A stretch of 64,000 nt of DNA, taken from Clostridiales bacterium. GTDB taxonomy: Bacteria > Bacillota > Clostridia > Oscillospirales > Oscillospiraceae. A model generated the notes under the pieces. It did no database searches, was not told where the DNA came from, and saw only the letters and a list, made by a program, of their open reading frames with translations. The position numbers and the translations under genes were made by a program. The stretch lies in assembly GCA_022785125.1 (NCBI GenBank), contig JALFRA010000027.1, positions 1 to 64,000 of the forward strand, given 5' to 3'. This document shows, piece after piece, positions 41,650-50,079 of this stretch. How positions within the stretch are numbered: position 1 is the first letter of the stretch; each line of letters opens with the position of its first letter.

Positions 41650-43122
41650 TCAGGGACTGGTGCGAACGGTGGTTTTGTGGTAGAAGTTGGCTGCCGCCCG
41701 GTTGACCCAGATGGCGGGGTCCTCCTTGAAATCGCCGTTGAAGAGCAGCTCATCCAGGTTGGCCGGCACGTCCAAAGGCTCCAGTACCACATCGGTGACG
41801 GTGGGGTCCTCCAGCAGAGGCAGACGGTCCGCCTGCTGCTGCCAGTAGTATTCCGCCGAGCCGTCGGCCAGAGCGGCGGCAGTCCGGCCGGCGGTGCTCA
41901 TATCGTAGTAGTGATAGTACACAGTGGTGAAGGCCAGCAGGGCCAGCAGAACCGGCACAGCCGCCCAGGCCCGGTGCAGCAGCTTCTCCCCGCCTGCCAG
42001 CCGGGGCAGGACCGCCCGGCGGACCCAGCCCAGCCAGTACCACAGATTGGCGGTCACCAGCCAGAAGAAGGAATAAAACACGATGCTCCGCAGCCGCTCC
42101 GGTCCGGCCTCCCCCAGGGCATAGAAGTGGGGGGCGTTCTGGGCGGCAAACAGGAGAAAGGTAAAGACCGAAAAGACTACAGGCAGGGGGAAGGTGAATT
42201 TTACCTTGCCGGTGAGGGCCCACAGCAGGGGGATCATCAGCAGGAACACCAGCAGAATGGGCCAGCTGAACCACTCCAGCACATCGGCCCATGCCTGTTC
42301 AATGGAGCGGCACACCGCGTCCACCGCCCCGATGGGGGGCGCCACAGTGGCCTGCCGTACCTGGTTGCCGGGGGCGGCTACGCTGATGAGAAAACCAACC
42401 ACCAGTACCGCCGTGGGGATCAGGGCGGGGAAGAATTTCTTTCGGTCCTTCCACAAAAACCACAGCAGGAACAGTCCGGCTATGAGGGTGCCCAGCAGCG
42501 CGGAGACATAGTTGCTCCCGCCTACCATCAGGGCGGCCAGCACGCCGGGAATCACCGCCCACAGGGTCTGCCGTTGGGTAGAAGCCAGCTTGATGGCCGC
42601 CAGCCGCTCGATCAGCAGCAAAAAGATGCCGTAGGTAAAGGTGTAGTATACCGCGCCGTTCCACCAGTAGAAGGTGTCCTTGGGGGAGTCCACAAACTGG
42701 ATGGACAGCAGCAGAATGGGAACGGCCAGGAAAATGACCTGCCGCCAAGTGCCCCCCAGCGCCCGGCATACCAGGGTGTGAGCCAGCTTAAAGGTGCCGA
42801 TGCACAGGGAGGCCAGCATGACCACCGGGGTGAGCCAGTAGAGGAAGGGGGAGAAGGTAAGAGGAGTGAGGGTCATCATGCCGATGGCGGAGAAGGTGCC
42901 CTGCCACCCCTTGTAGCAGTTTAATATATACTTCCAGCTGCCCACCAGGGGAAATTCTCCCTTGAGCAAAGACTCATGAGACAACAGAGCGTAGCTGTAG
43001 TCGTCGGCGGAGGGCCAGTCGTACCGGCCCAGCAGCAGAATGGGGATCAGGCTGACCACCAGCAGCGCCAGCAGCAGCCAGGGCCCGTATTTTTTCCAGG
43101 CCGAATGGATACCTTGCATCAT
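41650..43122 (-). CDS. Polytopic membrane protein, DUF6056-like
   Basis: A 490-residue protein with about 11 hydrophobic segments and a soluble C-terminal tail of about 75 residues. The first loop after the first helix reads YDWPSADDYSYALL, similar to the Asp-rich loop of membrane glycosyltransferases and of DUF6056 proteins. I can only suggest a role in transferring lipid-linked sugars. It sits between mreD and PBP2, 14 and 22 bases apart, so it may work with wall synthesis. Start MM at 43122, with AAAGAGAG upstream. Confidence 0.7.
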   Translation of the reverse strand: MMQGIHSAWKKYGPWLLLALLVVSLIPILLLGRYDWPSADDYSYALLSHESLLKGEFPLVGSWKYILNCYKGWQGTFSAIGMMTLTPLTFSPFLYWLTPVVMLASLCIGTFKLAHTLVCRALGGTWRQVIFLAVPILLLSIQFVDSPKDTFYWWNGAVYYTFTYGIFLLLIERLAAIKLASTQRQTLWAVIPGVLAALMVGGSNYVSALLGTLIAGLFLLWFLWKDRKKFFPALIPTAVLVVGFLISVAAPGNQVRQATVAPPIGAVDAVCRSIEQAWADVLEWFSWPILLVFLLMIPLLWALTGKVKFTFPLPVVFSVFTFLLFAAQNAPHFYALGEAGPERLRSIVFYSFFWLVTANLWYWLGWVRRAVLPRLAGGEKLLHRAWAAVPVLLALLAFTTVYYHYYDMSTAGRTAAALADGSAEYYWQQQADRLPLLEDPTVTDVVLEPLDVPANLDELLFNGDFKEDPAIWVNRAAANFYHKTTVRTSP

Positions 43123-43136
43123 TGTTCTCTCTTTTC

Positions 43137-43649
43137 CTATAGAACGGTTTTCTTGGGGACCCGGTGAAACACCCACAGGAAAAGGGCGTATACCGGAAAT
43201 ACAAATACCATGGACCAGGCGATCTCCCGCCCGGCCAGGGACAGCATGGCGGGCAGAGGGGCGGTGCCGGCCAGCAGCAGGGTGAGGATACGCACAGTGT
43301 CGATACACACCAGGGCCAGCAAGGAGCACAGCAGGCAGCCCACCAGGTTCTGCCGCAGCACATACTGGGCCAGCGCCCCCGCGCCGAAGCCCAGCAGGCA
43401 CAGGCCCAAAGTCATGGCGCCGTCGGGGTTGAAATAGACCGCGTCGCACAGGATGCCTACGCCCAGGCCGAACCCGGCCCCGGCCACGGTACCCTCCAGC
43501 ACCGCCACAGCGATGGCGGCCAGAGGGAGCAGCATGGGGGCCACCCCAAACAGGGGAAAGCGGTTGAGAATATAGATCTCACAAAACCACACCGGCAGCA
43601 GGGCCAGGGCATACACACCCCACTTGATGAAAAAATCCTGTCTGGTCAC
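43137..43649 (-). CDS. mreD: Rod shape-determining protein MreD
   Basis: A 170-residue protein with five or six membrane helices. GFGLGVGILCDAVYFNPDGAMTLGLCLLGFGAGAL matches MreD (the G-x-G-x-x-x-D loop). Part of the elongation complex linking MreB and MreC to PBP2. Start 43649 is 23 bases after mreC. Note that mreB is not in this cluster. Confidence 0.88.
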   Translation of the reverse strand: MTRQDFFIKWGVYALALLPVWFCEIYILNRFPLFGVAPMLLPLAAIAVAVLEGTVAGAGFGLGVGILCDAVYFNPDGAMTLGLCLLGFGAGALAQYVLRQNLVGCLLCSLLALVCIDTVRILTLLLAGTAPLPAMLSLAGREIAWSMVFVFPVYALFLWVFHRVPKKTVL

Positions 43650-43672
43650 AGGGTACGTTCCTCCTTCAGGGT

Positions 43673-44515
43673 CTACTCCACAATGGTAAAGTCCTTGATG
43701 ACAAAGACCTGCTGGAGGTTGCCCAGGTCGGTCTCGGGGACAATGACGGCATAGTCGGTCATGCCGGAGGCGTCGGTGCGTACCTCCTCCACATGGCCGG
43801 CCACCAGCCCGGAGGGATAGACGCCGCCCCGGCCCGAGGTAGTCACCAGGTCGCCGGACATGAGCTGGCTGTTCTCCGGCAGATAGGTCAGCTTCAGTTT
43901 GCCCTCGCCCATCAGAGTGAGGTCGCCCTCCAGAATGGCGGCGCCGCCGGTGCGTACCAGCTGACCGCCCATTTCGATATTGGCGTCAACCAGGATGCGG
44001 ACGGTACACCAGTTCTCGCCTACCTCGGCCACGATGCCCACCAGGTTCCAGTATTCATCCACCACGCAGTCGTTCGCCGCAATGCCCTGGTTGGAGCCTT
44101 TGCTGAGGGTGAGGGTGGATTCCCAGTTGGAGGTGGAGCGGGCGGTGACCATGGCGGCCTCCTTGGTAAACTCTTTGCCCTTGGGGGTGAGCTCCAGCAG
44201 GTTGTACAGCCGCTGGTTTTCCTGGATGGCGGCCTCCGCCTCCCGGATCTTGGCTTCCAGTTCCGCATTCTCCTTCTTCAGATCCGCCAGCTCGGTTTTC
44301 ATCTGCTCCAGCTCAAAGGCGTCGGAATAGCGCTCCTCCGCCCAGTTGGTAACGGCGCTGATGCCGTTGCGGACCGGGGTGGTGATAAAATTGACAAAGT
44401 TGGCCACCGGGTTGGCCTTGCCCCCCAGCAGCATGGAGACCACCGTCGTTACCAGCGCCAGCAGGATGGCGGCGATCAATATCAAAAGTCCGTTGCGCCG
44501 GAAAAAGTCCTTCAC
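43673..44515 (-). CDS. mreC: Rod shape-determining protein MreC
   Basis: A 280-residue protein. One N-terminal membrane helix (about 9-30), a coiled coil (about 66-105, ELEQMKTELADLKKENAELE), then the beta-barrel MreC domain with VVDEYWNLVGIVAEVGENW and PSGLVAGHVEEV. It scaffolds the elongation machinery in the periplasm-like space. Located 18 bases after maf. Confidence 0.93.
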   Translation of the reverse strand: MKDFFRRNGLLILIAAILLALVTTVVSMLLGGKANPVANFVNFITTPVRNGISAVTNWAEERYSDAFELEQMKTELADLKKENAELEAKIREAEAAIQENQRLYNLLELTPKGKEFTKEAAMVTARSTSNWESTLTLSKGSNQGIAANDCVVDEYWNLVGIVAEVGENWCTVRILVDANIEMGGQLVRTGGAAILEGDLTLMGEGKLKLTYLPENSQLMSGDLVTTSGRGGVYPSGLVAGHVEEVRTDASGMTDYAVIVPETDLGNLQQVFVIKDFTIVE

Positions 44516-44533
44516 GCCTGCATCCAGCCTTTC

Positions 44534-45124
44534 TTACCGTGCTGCGGCCAGGGCCATACAGTCCATGCCCAGCTGTCCCAGGATCTGACCCAGACGGCAC
44601 ACCGGCAGACCCATCACATTATAATAATCGCCGCTGATGCCCTGGATAAACAGAGCCCCATAGCCCTGGATGCCGTAGGCGCCCGCTTTGTCCATGGGCT
44701 CCCCTGTGGCGATATAGGCCTCGATCTCTTCGGCGGTCAGAGAGCGGAAGGTGACGGCAGTCTCCTCCCACTGGCTGAACACCTGCTCTCCCCGCAGTAC
44801 AGTGAGGCCGGTGTACACCTGGTGCCGGTTGCCCGACAGCAGAGAGAGCATCCGGAAGGCCTCCTCTTTGTCGGCGGGCTTGCCCAGCACTACCCCGTCT
44901 AGAGCCACTACCGTGTCGGCGGCAATGACCACCGTGTTGGGGTCGGCCTGGGTGGCCACTGCCTGCGCCTTTTCCAGGGAGATCTGCCGCACCAGCTCCG
45001 CCGGAGGCAGGTCCCGGTCCATATGCTCGTCAATGTCGGGGGTGACGATGCGGAAATCCCGCACCCCCATCTGCTCCAGCAGCGCCCGTCGCCGGGGGCT
45101 TTTGGAGGCCAGAATGATATCCAT
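44534..45124 (-). CDS. maf: Maf-like nucleoside triphosphate pyrophosphatase
   Basis: A 196-residue protein: ILASKSPRRRALLEQMG at the start, ADTVVALDGVVLGKP, SGNRHQVYTGL and DKAGAYGIQGYGALFI are Maf/HAM1-type motifs. It hydrolyses dTTP/UTP or modified nucleotides and is linked to septum inhibition in Bacillus. ATG 45124 has AAAGGA 10 bases upstream. An interspersed repeat separates it from dut. Confidence 0.93.
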   Translation of the reverse strand: MDIILASKSPRRRALLEQMGVRDFRIVTPDIDEHMDRDLPPAELVRQISLEKAQAVATQADPNTVVIAADTVVALDGVVLGKPADKEEAFRMLSLLSGNRHQVYTGLTVLRGEQVFSQWEETAVTFRSLTAEEIEAYIATGEPMDKAGAYGIQGYGALFIQGISGDYYNVMGLPVCRLGQILGQLGMDCMALAAAR

Positions 45125-45148
45125 GCGATTTTCGTTCCTTTCCGTTTG

Positions 45149-45265
45149 AGCTTCCCCCCTTTGGGGGGAAGCTGTCGAGCCCGGCGAGACGGATGAGGGG
45201 GACCTTCTGATATGCGACCCCTCATCCGGCCCTGCGGGCCACCTTCCCCCCTGTGGGGGGAAGGC
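45149..45265 (-). repeat. Interspersed hairpin repeat, copy 1
   Basis: Four hairpins: GCTTCCCCCC/GGGGGGAAGC (45150-45172), GGATGAGGGG/CCCCTCATCC (about 45191-45228), GGCCC/GGGCC (45229-45240) and CCTTCCCCCC/GGGGGGAAGG (45243-45264). Nearly the same order and sequence occur at 63386-63503. It begins 4 bases after the dut stop codon on the transcript. Confidence 0.9.
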
Positions 45266-45269
45266 TTTT

Positions 45270-45719
45270 TCACTGCCCGGTGGACCCAAAGCCGCCGGTC
45301 CCCCGGTCGGTCTCATCCAGCTCTCCCACCCGCTCCAGCTCCGGCAGGACCACCGGGGTCACTACCAGCTGGGCGATCCGGTCGCCGGGGTGGATGGTAT
45401 AGAGCTTGTCGGACAGGTTGGTCAGCCCCACCTGGATCTCACCCCGGTAGTCGCTGTCAATGACACCAACCCCGTTGGACAGGGAGATGCCGTGGCGTAT
45501 GCCCAGCCCCGAGCGGGCGTACACCAGGGCCACATACTCCGGCCCCGGCAGGGCGATGGCGATGCCGGTGGGGATCTTCACCAGCTGCCGGGGGGCGATG
45601 ATCATATCCTCCTCGATGCAGGCGGACAGATCCATGCCGGCGGAGCCGGCGGTGGCCCGGCTGGGCCAGGGCAGGTCCCGGCCGATCCTGGGGGACACCG
45701 CTTTGATTTTCAGCTTCAT
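45270..45719 (-). CDS. dut: dUTP diphosphatase
   Basis: A 149-residue trimeric dUTPase with all five motifs: SAGMDLSA, YARSGLGI, GVIDSDYRGEI, GDRIAQLV and the C-terminal DRGTGGFGSTG that closes the active site. It keeps uracil out of DNA and makes dUMP. Start 45719 is 6 bases after the U32 peptidase gene. Confidence 0.95.
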   Translation of the reverse strand: MKLKIKAVSPRIGRDLPWPSRATAGSAGMDLSACIEEDMIIAPRQLVKIPTGIAIALPGPEYVALVYARSGLGIRHGISLSNGVGVIDSDYRGEIQVGLTNLSDKLYTIHPGDRIAQLVVTPVVLPELERVGELDETDRGTGGFGSTGQ

Positions 45720-45725
45720 CTATGG

Positions 45726-47810
45726 TTACTCCACATCTCGATAATAAAGACCACGGGTATACTCATTGGGGCTCCAGCTGCCCTGCTCCAGATAGCGCCG
45801 GGTCACCTGGACGCACTCGTCAGGGGTTTCGGTGGTGAACAGCAGCCGCTGGGCCCATAGGCCGATGCGGCGGTAGTCGGCGGCCTTGTCCGCCAGGAAG
45901 AGCTTCTGGGAGTTGAGCAGCTCGTTGCGGCAGCCGGGGGCCTTCACCACCGGGAACCTGGCACCCTTCCGGTCGGTCAGAATGTTGGTGCCCTGGCAGC
46001 CCTGTTTACAGCCGTCGGTGCGGTTTTGAATGATGCAGTTCTCCATGATCATCAGGGGCAGCCGGCCGTAGGTAATCAGCTCGGTGTCCAGGCTCTTGGA
46101 GATATCCCGGATCTGGGGGAACTTCAGCTCAAAGGACAGGGTGAGGGAGGAGAAGCCCAGACGTTTATATTCTTTCACAGCCTGGGCGTTATAGACCTCC
46201 AGGCCAAAATCTCCCCGCAGGGTGAAGTCCAGTTCCTTGGCCGCCTGGATCATACCCAGGTTGCCCACCAAGGCGTCGGTCACCCCCAGGTCCTTCACCT
46301 TCTTCAGGTTCTCCACCATCTGGGGGAACTCCTGGTCCCAGGCGATACGGGGCAGGATCACCCCGATGGAGGTGCCCGCCGGGGCGTTGGCCTTCTCAGG
46401 ATGGGCGGCCAGCTCATCAAGGGGGATGTAGACCATGGCGGGGCCCAGGTCCAGCAGCTCCGGAGTGACTTGCTCCGCCGTCCGCACCGAGATGGTGAGA
46501 GCGGGGGCCTCCTTCCGGTTCTCATACCAGGCGCCGGGATGGTATTCGCCGGTGCGGCGCTGAGGCAGCTGCTCCCGCTGCTTTGTCAGGCCGTCCAGAG
46601 CATCCCGCCGCAGGGAATTGAGGGTGGACAGGGGCAGGGACAGGCCATCCTCCACCAGCACCCGCATCCGGTCCGCCCGGTAGGGAGTGCCGCCGGTGCG
46701 GGCAAGCTGCTTCTCCACCGCGTCGGCCGTCAGGGGACGGGTGCGGGCCTCCTCGGGCACCGGACCTTCCACCGTGGATACCCGGCCCTCGGGGTCCTTC
46801 ACGCCCACATGGGCGGGCTCGCCGGGGCGGAGCATGGCGTAGAAGGTGACGGGCACCCGCTGGGCCTCCCCGCTCTGGTAGGTGTTGCGGGCCATGGCAA
46901 AGAGTTCCTTGGGCTCGCGGGTCTCCTCCCGCACGCCGAACATATGGCTCCCCTGCTGATCCAGATAGTAGCCCTGAGTAAAGCCCTGGCGGGAGAAAGC
47001 GGCCTGAAGCTGCTCCATCTCCTGGGGGGTGGGTTCCCGATCCTCGTGGATGGCCCGGGAGAAGATGCCGGTGACCACCGCCACATATTCGGGCCGCTTC
47101 ATCCGGCCCTCCAGCTTGACGCACGTTACCCCCATTTTTCGCAGCTGGCGCAGGTAGCCCGCCAGAGACAGGTCCTTCAGGGACAGGGGATAGGAGTCCG
47201 CCTTACCCTCCCAGCCGTACTTCAGCCGGCAGGGCTGGGCGCACAGGCCCCGGTTGCCGGAGCGGCCTCCGATGACGGAGGAGAGGAAGCACTGGCCCGA
47301 GTAGCACATACACAGCGCGCCGTGGGCAAATACCTCGATCTCAATGGGGGAGTGCTGGCAGATGTATTCGATCTGATCCCGGGACAGCTCCCGGGAGAGC
47401 ACCGCCCGGGTCATGCCCAGGTCGGCCACCATCTTGACGCCGTCCAGGTTGTGGACGGTCATCTGAGTGGAGGCGTGGATGGGCAGGTCGGGGGCCACCT
47501 GGCGCACCATCCGAAGCACGCCCATGTCCTGCACCAGCACCGCGTCGGCACCCAGGCTGCTGGCCTCCACGGCAAAATCGGCGGCCTGAGGCAGCTCCCG
47601 GTCGGTGAGCAGGGTGTTCAGGGTCAGATAGACCTTGGTTCCCCGCACATGGCAATAAGAAACCGCCGCCGCAAATTCCTCCCGGGAGAAATTCTTCGCG
47701 TTGCGGCGGGCATTAAAATCTCCGTATCCCAAGTAGACGGCGTCCGCGCCGTTCTGTACAGCCGCCGCCACGGCCTCCATGGAGCCGGCGGGGGCGAGCA
47801 GTTCCAACAT
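45726..47810 (-). CDS. U32-family peptidase / RlhA-like protein
   Basis: A 694-residue protein starting MLELLAPAGSMEAVAAAVQNGADAVYLG. The U32 domain includes HGALCMCYSGQCFLSS and the four-Cys pattern completed by RGLCAQPCRLKY, then a DUF3656-like insertion, and a second half carrying three cysteines in a CIIQNRTDGCKQGCQG stretch. Family members (RlhA, TrhP) help hydroxylate rRNA or tRNA bases, so an RNA-modifying role is more likely than proteolysis. Between zapA and dut. Confidence 0.9.
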   Translation of the reverse strand: MLELLAPAGSMEAVAAAVQNGADAVYLGYGDFNARRNAKNFSREEFAAAVSYCHVRGTKVYLTLNTLLTDRELPQAADFAVEASSLGADAVLVQDMGVLRMVRQVAPDLPIHASTQMTVHNLDGVKMVADLGMTRAVLSRELSRDQIEYICQHSPIEIEVFAHGALCMCYSGQCFLSSVIGGRSGNRGLCAQPCRLKYGWEGKADSYPLSLKDLSLAGYLRQLRKMGVTCVKLEGRMKRPEYVAVVTGIFSRAIHEDREPTPQEMEQLQAAFSRQGFTQGYYLDQQGSHMFGVREETREPKELFAMARNTYQSGEAQRVPVTFYAMLRPGEPAHVGVKDPEGRVSTVEGPVPEEARTRPLTADAVEKQLARTGGTPYRADRMRVLVEDGLSLPLSTLNSLRRDALDGLTKQREQLPQRRTGEYHPGAWYENRKEAPALTISVRTAEQVTPELLDLGPAMVYIPLDELAAHPEKANAPAGTSIGVILPRIAWDQEFPQMVENLKKVKDLGVTDALVGNLGMIQAAKELDFTLRGDFGLEVYNAQAVKEYKRLGFSSLTLSFELKFPQIRDISKSLDTELITYGRLPLMIMENCIIQNRTDGCKQGCQGTNILTDRKGARFPVVKAPGCRNELLNSQKLFLADKAADYRRIGLWAQRLLFTTETPDECVQVTRRYLEQGSWSPNEYTRGLYYRDVE

Positions 47811-47852
47811 ATCATCCCTCCCGGAGCAGGGGGGCGTCCGCCCCCCGTTTCC

Positions 47853-48167
47853 TTACTTCTTGTTTTGCAGCTTGAAGATCTCCCGCTTGGCCTCCGAGAG
47901 CTCCAGTTTCAGCTTGGTGGCTTCCTCCAGATATTCTTTCAGCTGGCGGCGCAGGTTCTCTGCCGCCTCCACCTCTTTAAAGTATTCGTCGGCAATATTC
48001 ACCGCCGCCAGGACGGCACCGTCCACCAGAGAGACGCGGGCGCCCTCCATGACTTCCCGCACCTTTTCGTCCACGTGGGCTGCCACCTTCTCGGTATAGC
48101 CGGCGTCCTCGGTGCCAACCAGGGTGTACTCCTGCCCGGCGATGGTAACGGCGACGCGGTTTTTCAT
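47853..48167 (-). CDS. zapA: Cell division protein ZapA
   Basis: A 104-residue protein with a short globular head (VAVTIAGQEYTLVGTED, YTEKVAAHVDEKV), and a C-terminal coiled coil (EVEAAENLRRQLKEYLEEATKLK). ZapA bundles FtsZ filaments. First gene of the zapA-U32-dut-maf-mreCD-PBP2-amylase run, with AGGGGTTTGC upstream of the ATG. Confidence 0.88.
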   Translation of the reverse strand: MKNRVAVTIAGQEYTLVGTEDAGYTEKVAAHVDEKVREVMEGARVSLVDGAVLAAVNIADEYFKEVEAAENLRRQLKEYLEEATKLKLELSEAKREIFKLQNKK

Positions 48168-48257
48168 GCAAACCCCTCCTGACCATAGTAATTTATAGTA
48201 TTATACCATATCCAGCCCCGGAAGAAAAACAAATTCTTCGTGAATTTTCGCGGGGAC

Positions 48258-48303
48258 GCAAAAGGCCCGTAGGCGGAATGGATTCATTCCGCCTACGGGC
48301 TTC
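48258..48303 (-). terminator. Long hairpin, probable terminator
   Basis: GCCCGTAGGCGGAATG (48265-48280) pairs with CATTCCGCCTACGGGC (48285-48300); on the minus strand CTTTTG follows. Its GCGGAAT/ATTCCGC core recurs at 50680 and 52772. Confidence 0.75.
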
Positions 48304-48341
48304 AACAGGAAGATTTTTATTCTGATGCCTGACGTATCTGC

Positions 48342-48695
48342 TTATTCATTGATGTCCGATTGTTTCTCCAGTGCCTCTCTGCGGCGGATGAGGCAGATCA
48401 TTACGCCACGGAGCATCAGCACTGCGAAAGTAAACAAAAACGCCAACACTGCCAGCAGAGCCATGGCCCCGAAGGTGTGGACCTCTCTGACGGGCCGCCA
48501 CACCACCCGAAGCGCAATTAGAAGGAGCACGGTAGTGATCACATTGGTTATATTTTGACCCATGCCGCGGACCGATCGGTCAAAGTCGCCGTCGGCCAGC
48601 CGTTCCGCCAGCCTGCGGGCCAGAACACGCCCAACCAGCAGATAGAGAAGTTCACCTGCGATTAATCCGCCCAGGCTGAGTAGAAAAGTGTTCAT
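48342..48695 (-). CDS. Small membrane protein of unknown function
   Basis: A 117-residue protein with three hydrophobic segments (about 3-23, 45-66 and 74-98), an Arg-rich loop (GRVLARRLAERLADGDFDRS) and a basic Cys-containing end. No family recognised. It is single, ahead of the terminator at 48258, on the border of the AT-rich island. Confidence 0.65.
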   Translation of the reverse strand: MNTFLLSLGGLIAGELLYLLVGRVLARRLAERLADGDFDRSVRGMGQNITNVITTVLLLIALRVVWRPVREVHTFGAMALLAVLAFLFTFAVLMLRGVMICLIRRREALEKQSDINE

Positions 48696-48784
48696 ACCGC
48701 ACTCCTCACTTTCTAAAAATCAAATTGAATACCTGTGATTATGGATGAATGGTCTTAATGGAGTGGAGATGGCTTCTTTTTATT

Positions 48785-49473
48785 TTATGCCCAGGTGGCA
48801 TAAATGGTTGTTCGTGCGTCTTTTACTTCGCCGATTAAATTACCATTTGAATCTTTGCCCATAAAATATCTGCAGTCAATTTTTCGCACAAAAGGCATCT
48901 TGTCCGTAGAGTAATGAGTCTCTTTGCTGTACACATATTTTGAATCCTGCCACTCCATATTGTCTTTGACAAAGTCAATGATATCAGATGTAATTTGTGC
49001 GGCCACCCCTGTAAATAATTCCAAAGCTGCACTGACTAGTTCCATGAGTACGGCAACAGATACATTGACTACAGCATCGTGTAATTCAAGATCAATAGTT
49101 CTGGTTGTCTCATATACATTGAAGTCACTTTCAGTAAGCCAATCATATGGACAGGTTTCCTGGCGAATCCAGCCGCTGCGACGCTGGGGATCAAGTTTGG
49201 AAGATGTTTCTTTAATTATAACAGTTATGGCTAATTCTCCGTTTAAAAATACTTCATTTCCAATTTTTTGATTACATTGCCGTCAAATTCCCTGCGTATG
49301 ACAACGCCAACGTTGGGACGATAGTATTCTTTGTAAATTCGCCCATCAAACTGATATGTTTGCAAAAGTGTGTCTTGCGAATCGTTTTCTTGATATGAAA
49401 CGGCATAGGCGGGCATAAAAGTGCTTATAACTATGGAAAGCAACAAGATAGTGGAAACTAGTTACTTTTTCAT
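48785..49473 (-). pseudogene. Secreted protein broken by a stop at codon 4 and a one-base frameshift
   Basis: GGGAGG precedes ATG 49473, which reads MKK, TAA, then LVSTILLLSIVISTFMPAYA, a signal peptide in frame with the stop. The frame continues YQENDSQDT..DGNVIKK and then breaks in a run of six A (49269-49264). Adding one A joins it to IGNEVFLNGELAITVIIKET, which runs open to TAA at 48785. Repaired length is 229 residues. The region is AT-rich, unlike its neighbours. The family is unknown. Confidence 0.8.
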
Positions 49474-49593
49474 ATTATGCCTCCCTTTTGCAGTCAAAGT
49501 TGCTTGCATTCAACAACTTTTGCTATCACGAAGTGCCTTGAACCTACAAAGATATTTAACCCACGGGACTCACATCCTTCCTATACGAACGGT

Positions 49594-49618
49594 GGGCGGG
49601 CGGATCCGCCGTCCGCCT
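49594..49618 (-). terminator. GC-rich palindrome after the secreted-protein gene
   Basis: GGCGGATCCGCC core with GGGCG/CGTCC flanks lies just past the stop at 49624. There is no strong T-run. The remaining bases to 49473 hold the pseudogene leader only. Confidence 0.4.
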
Positions 49619-49623
49619 GCTTC

Positions 49624-50079
49624 TTAATAGTTCACAGAACCGGAAACACCGACCTTATAAGATGCGTTATTTCGGATGGCCAGCGTATAGGTACCGGCCT
49701 CCGTCATTTCAATTGTTTTGCTGATTTGTCCGCCGGTGACGGTGAAATAGTGGAAGGAGCCGTCTGAATAGATCAGTCCCACGTCCAGTTTTGCGGTAGA
49801 GGGGGTGTAGGTGGCGTTGATGGTGATGGTTTCTCCCGCAGACATGGAAAAGCTGCTGGAGGCCTTTGACAGTGTATTTGCAGAAATTCTAATATCATAG
49901 GTTTCAGTCGCTCTGGATTCAATAAGGCTGTCTATTTGATGCTCCAGAAGAGACTTTGCACCCACACCGTGCGTCATATCACATTGGACCGCAAAAGCCG
50001 GGCTTTGCATACTGAGACACCCCAGCAGGGCAACACAAGCCGTTACTGCTATTAACCTATTTTTACAATTCATTCCCAT
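49624..50079 (-). CDS. Small secreted protein of unknown function
   Basis: A 151-residue protein with a signal peptide (NRLIAVTACVALLGCLSMQSPAFA; the GCLS could also be a weak lipobox). The mature part has a short helix and a C-terminal beta-sandwich (SMSAGETITINATYTPSTAKLDVGLI, EAGTYTLAIRNNASYKVGVSG) like pre-peptidase or bacterial Ig-like domains. Its ATG overlaps the end of the upstream membrane XRE gene by 10 bases, so the two are translated together. Confidence 0.75.
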   Translation of the reverse strand: MGMNCKNRLIAVTACVALLGCLSMQSPAFAVQCDMTHGVGAKSLLEHQIDSLIESRATETYDIRISANTLSKASSSFSMSAGETITINATYTPSTAKLDVGLIYSDGSFHYFTVTGGQISKTIEMTEAGTYTLAIRNNASYKVGVSGSVNY

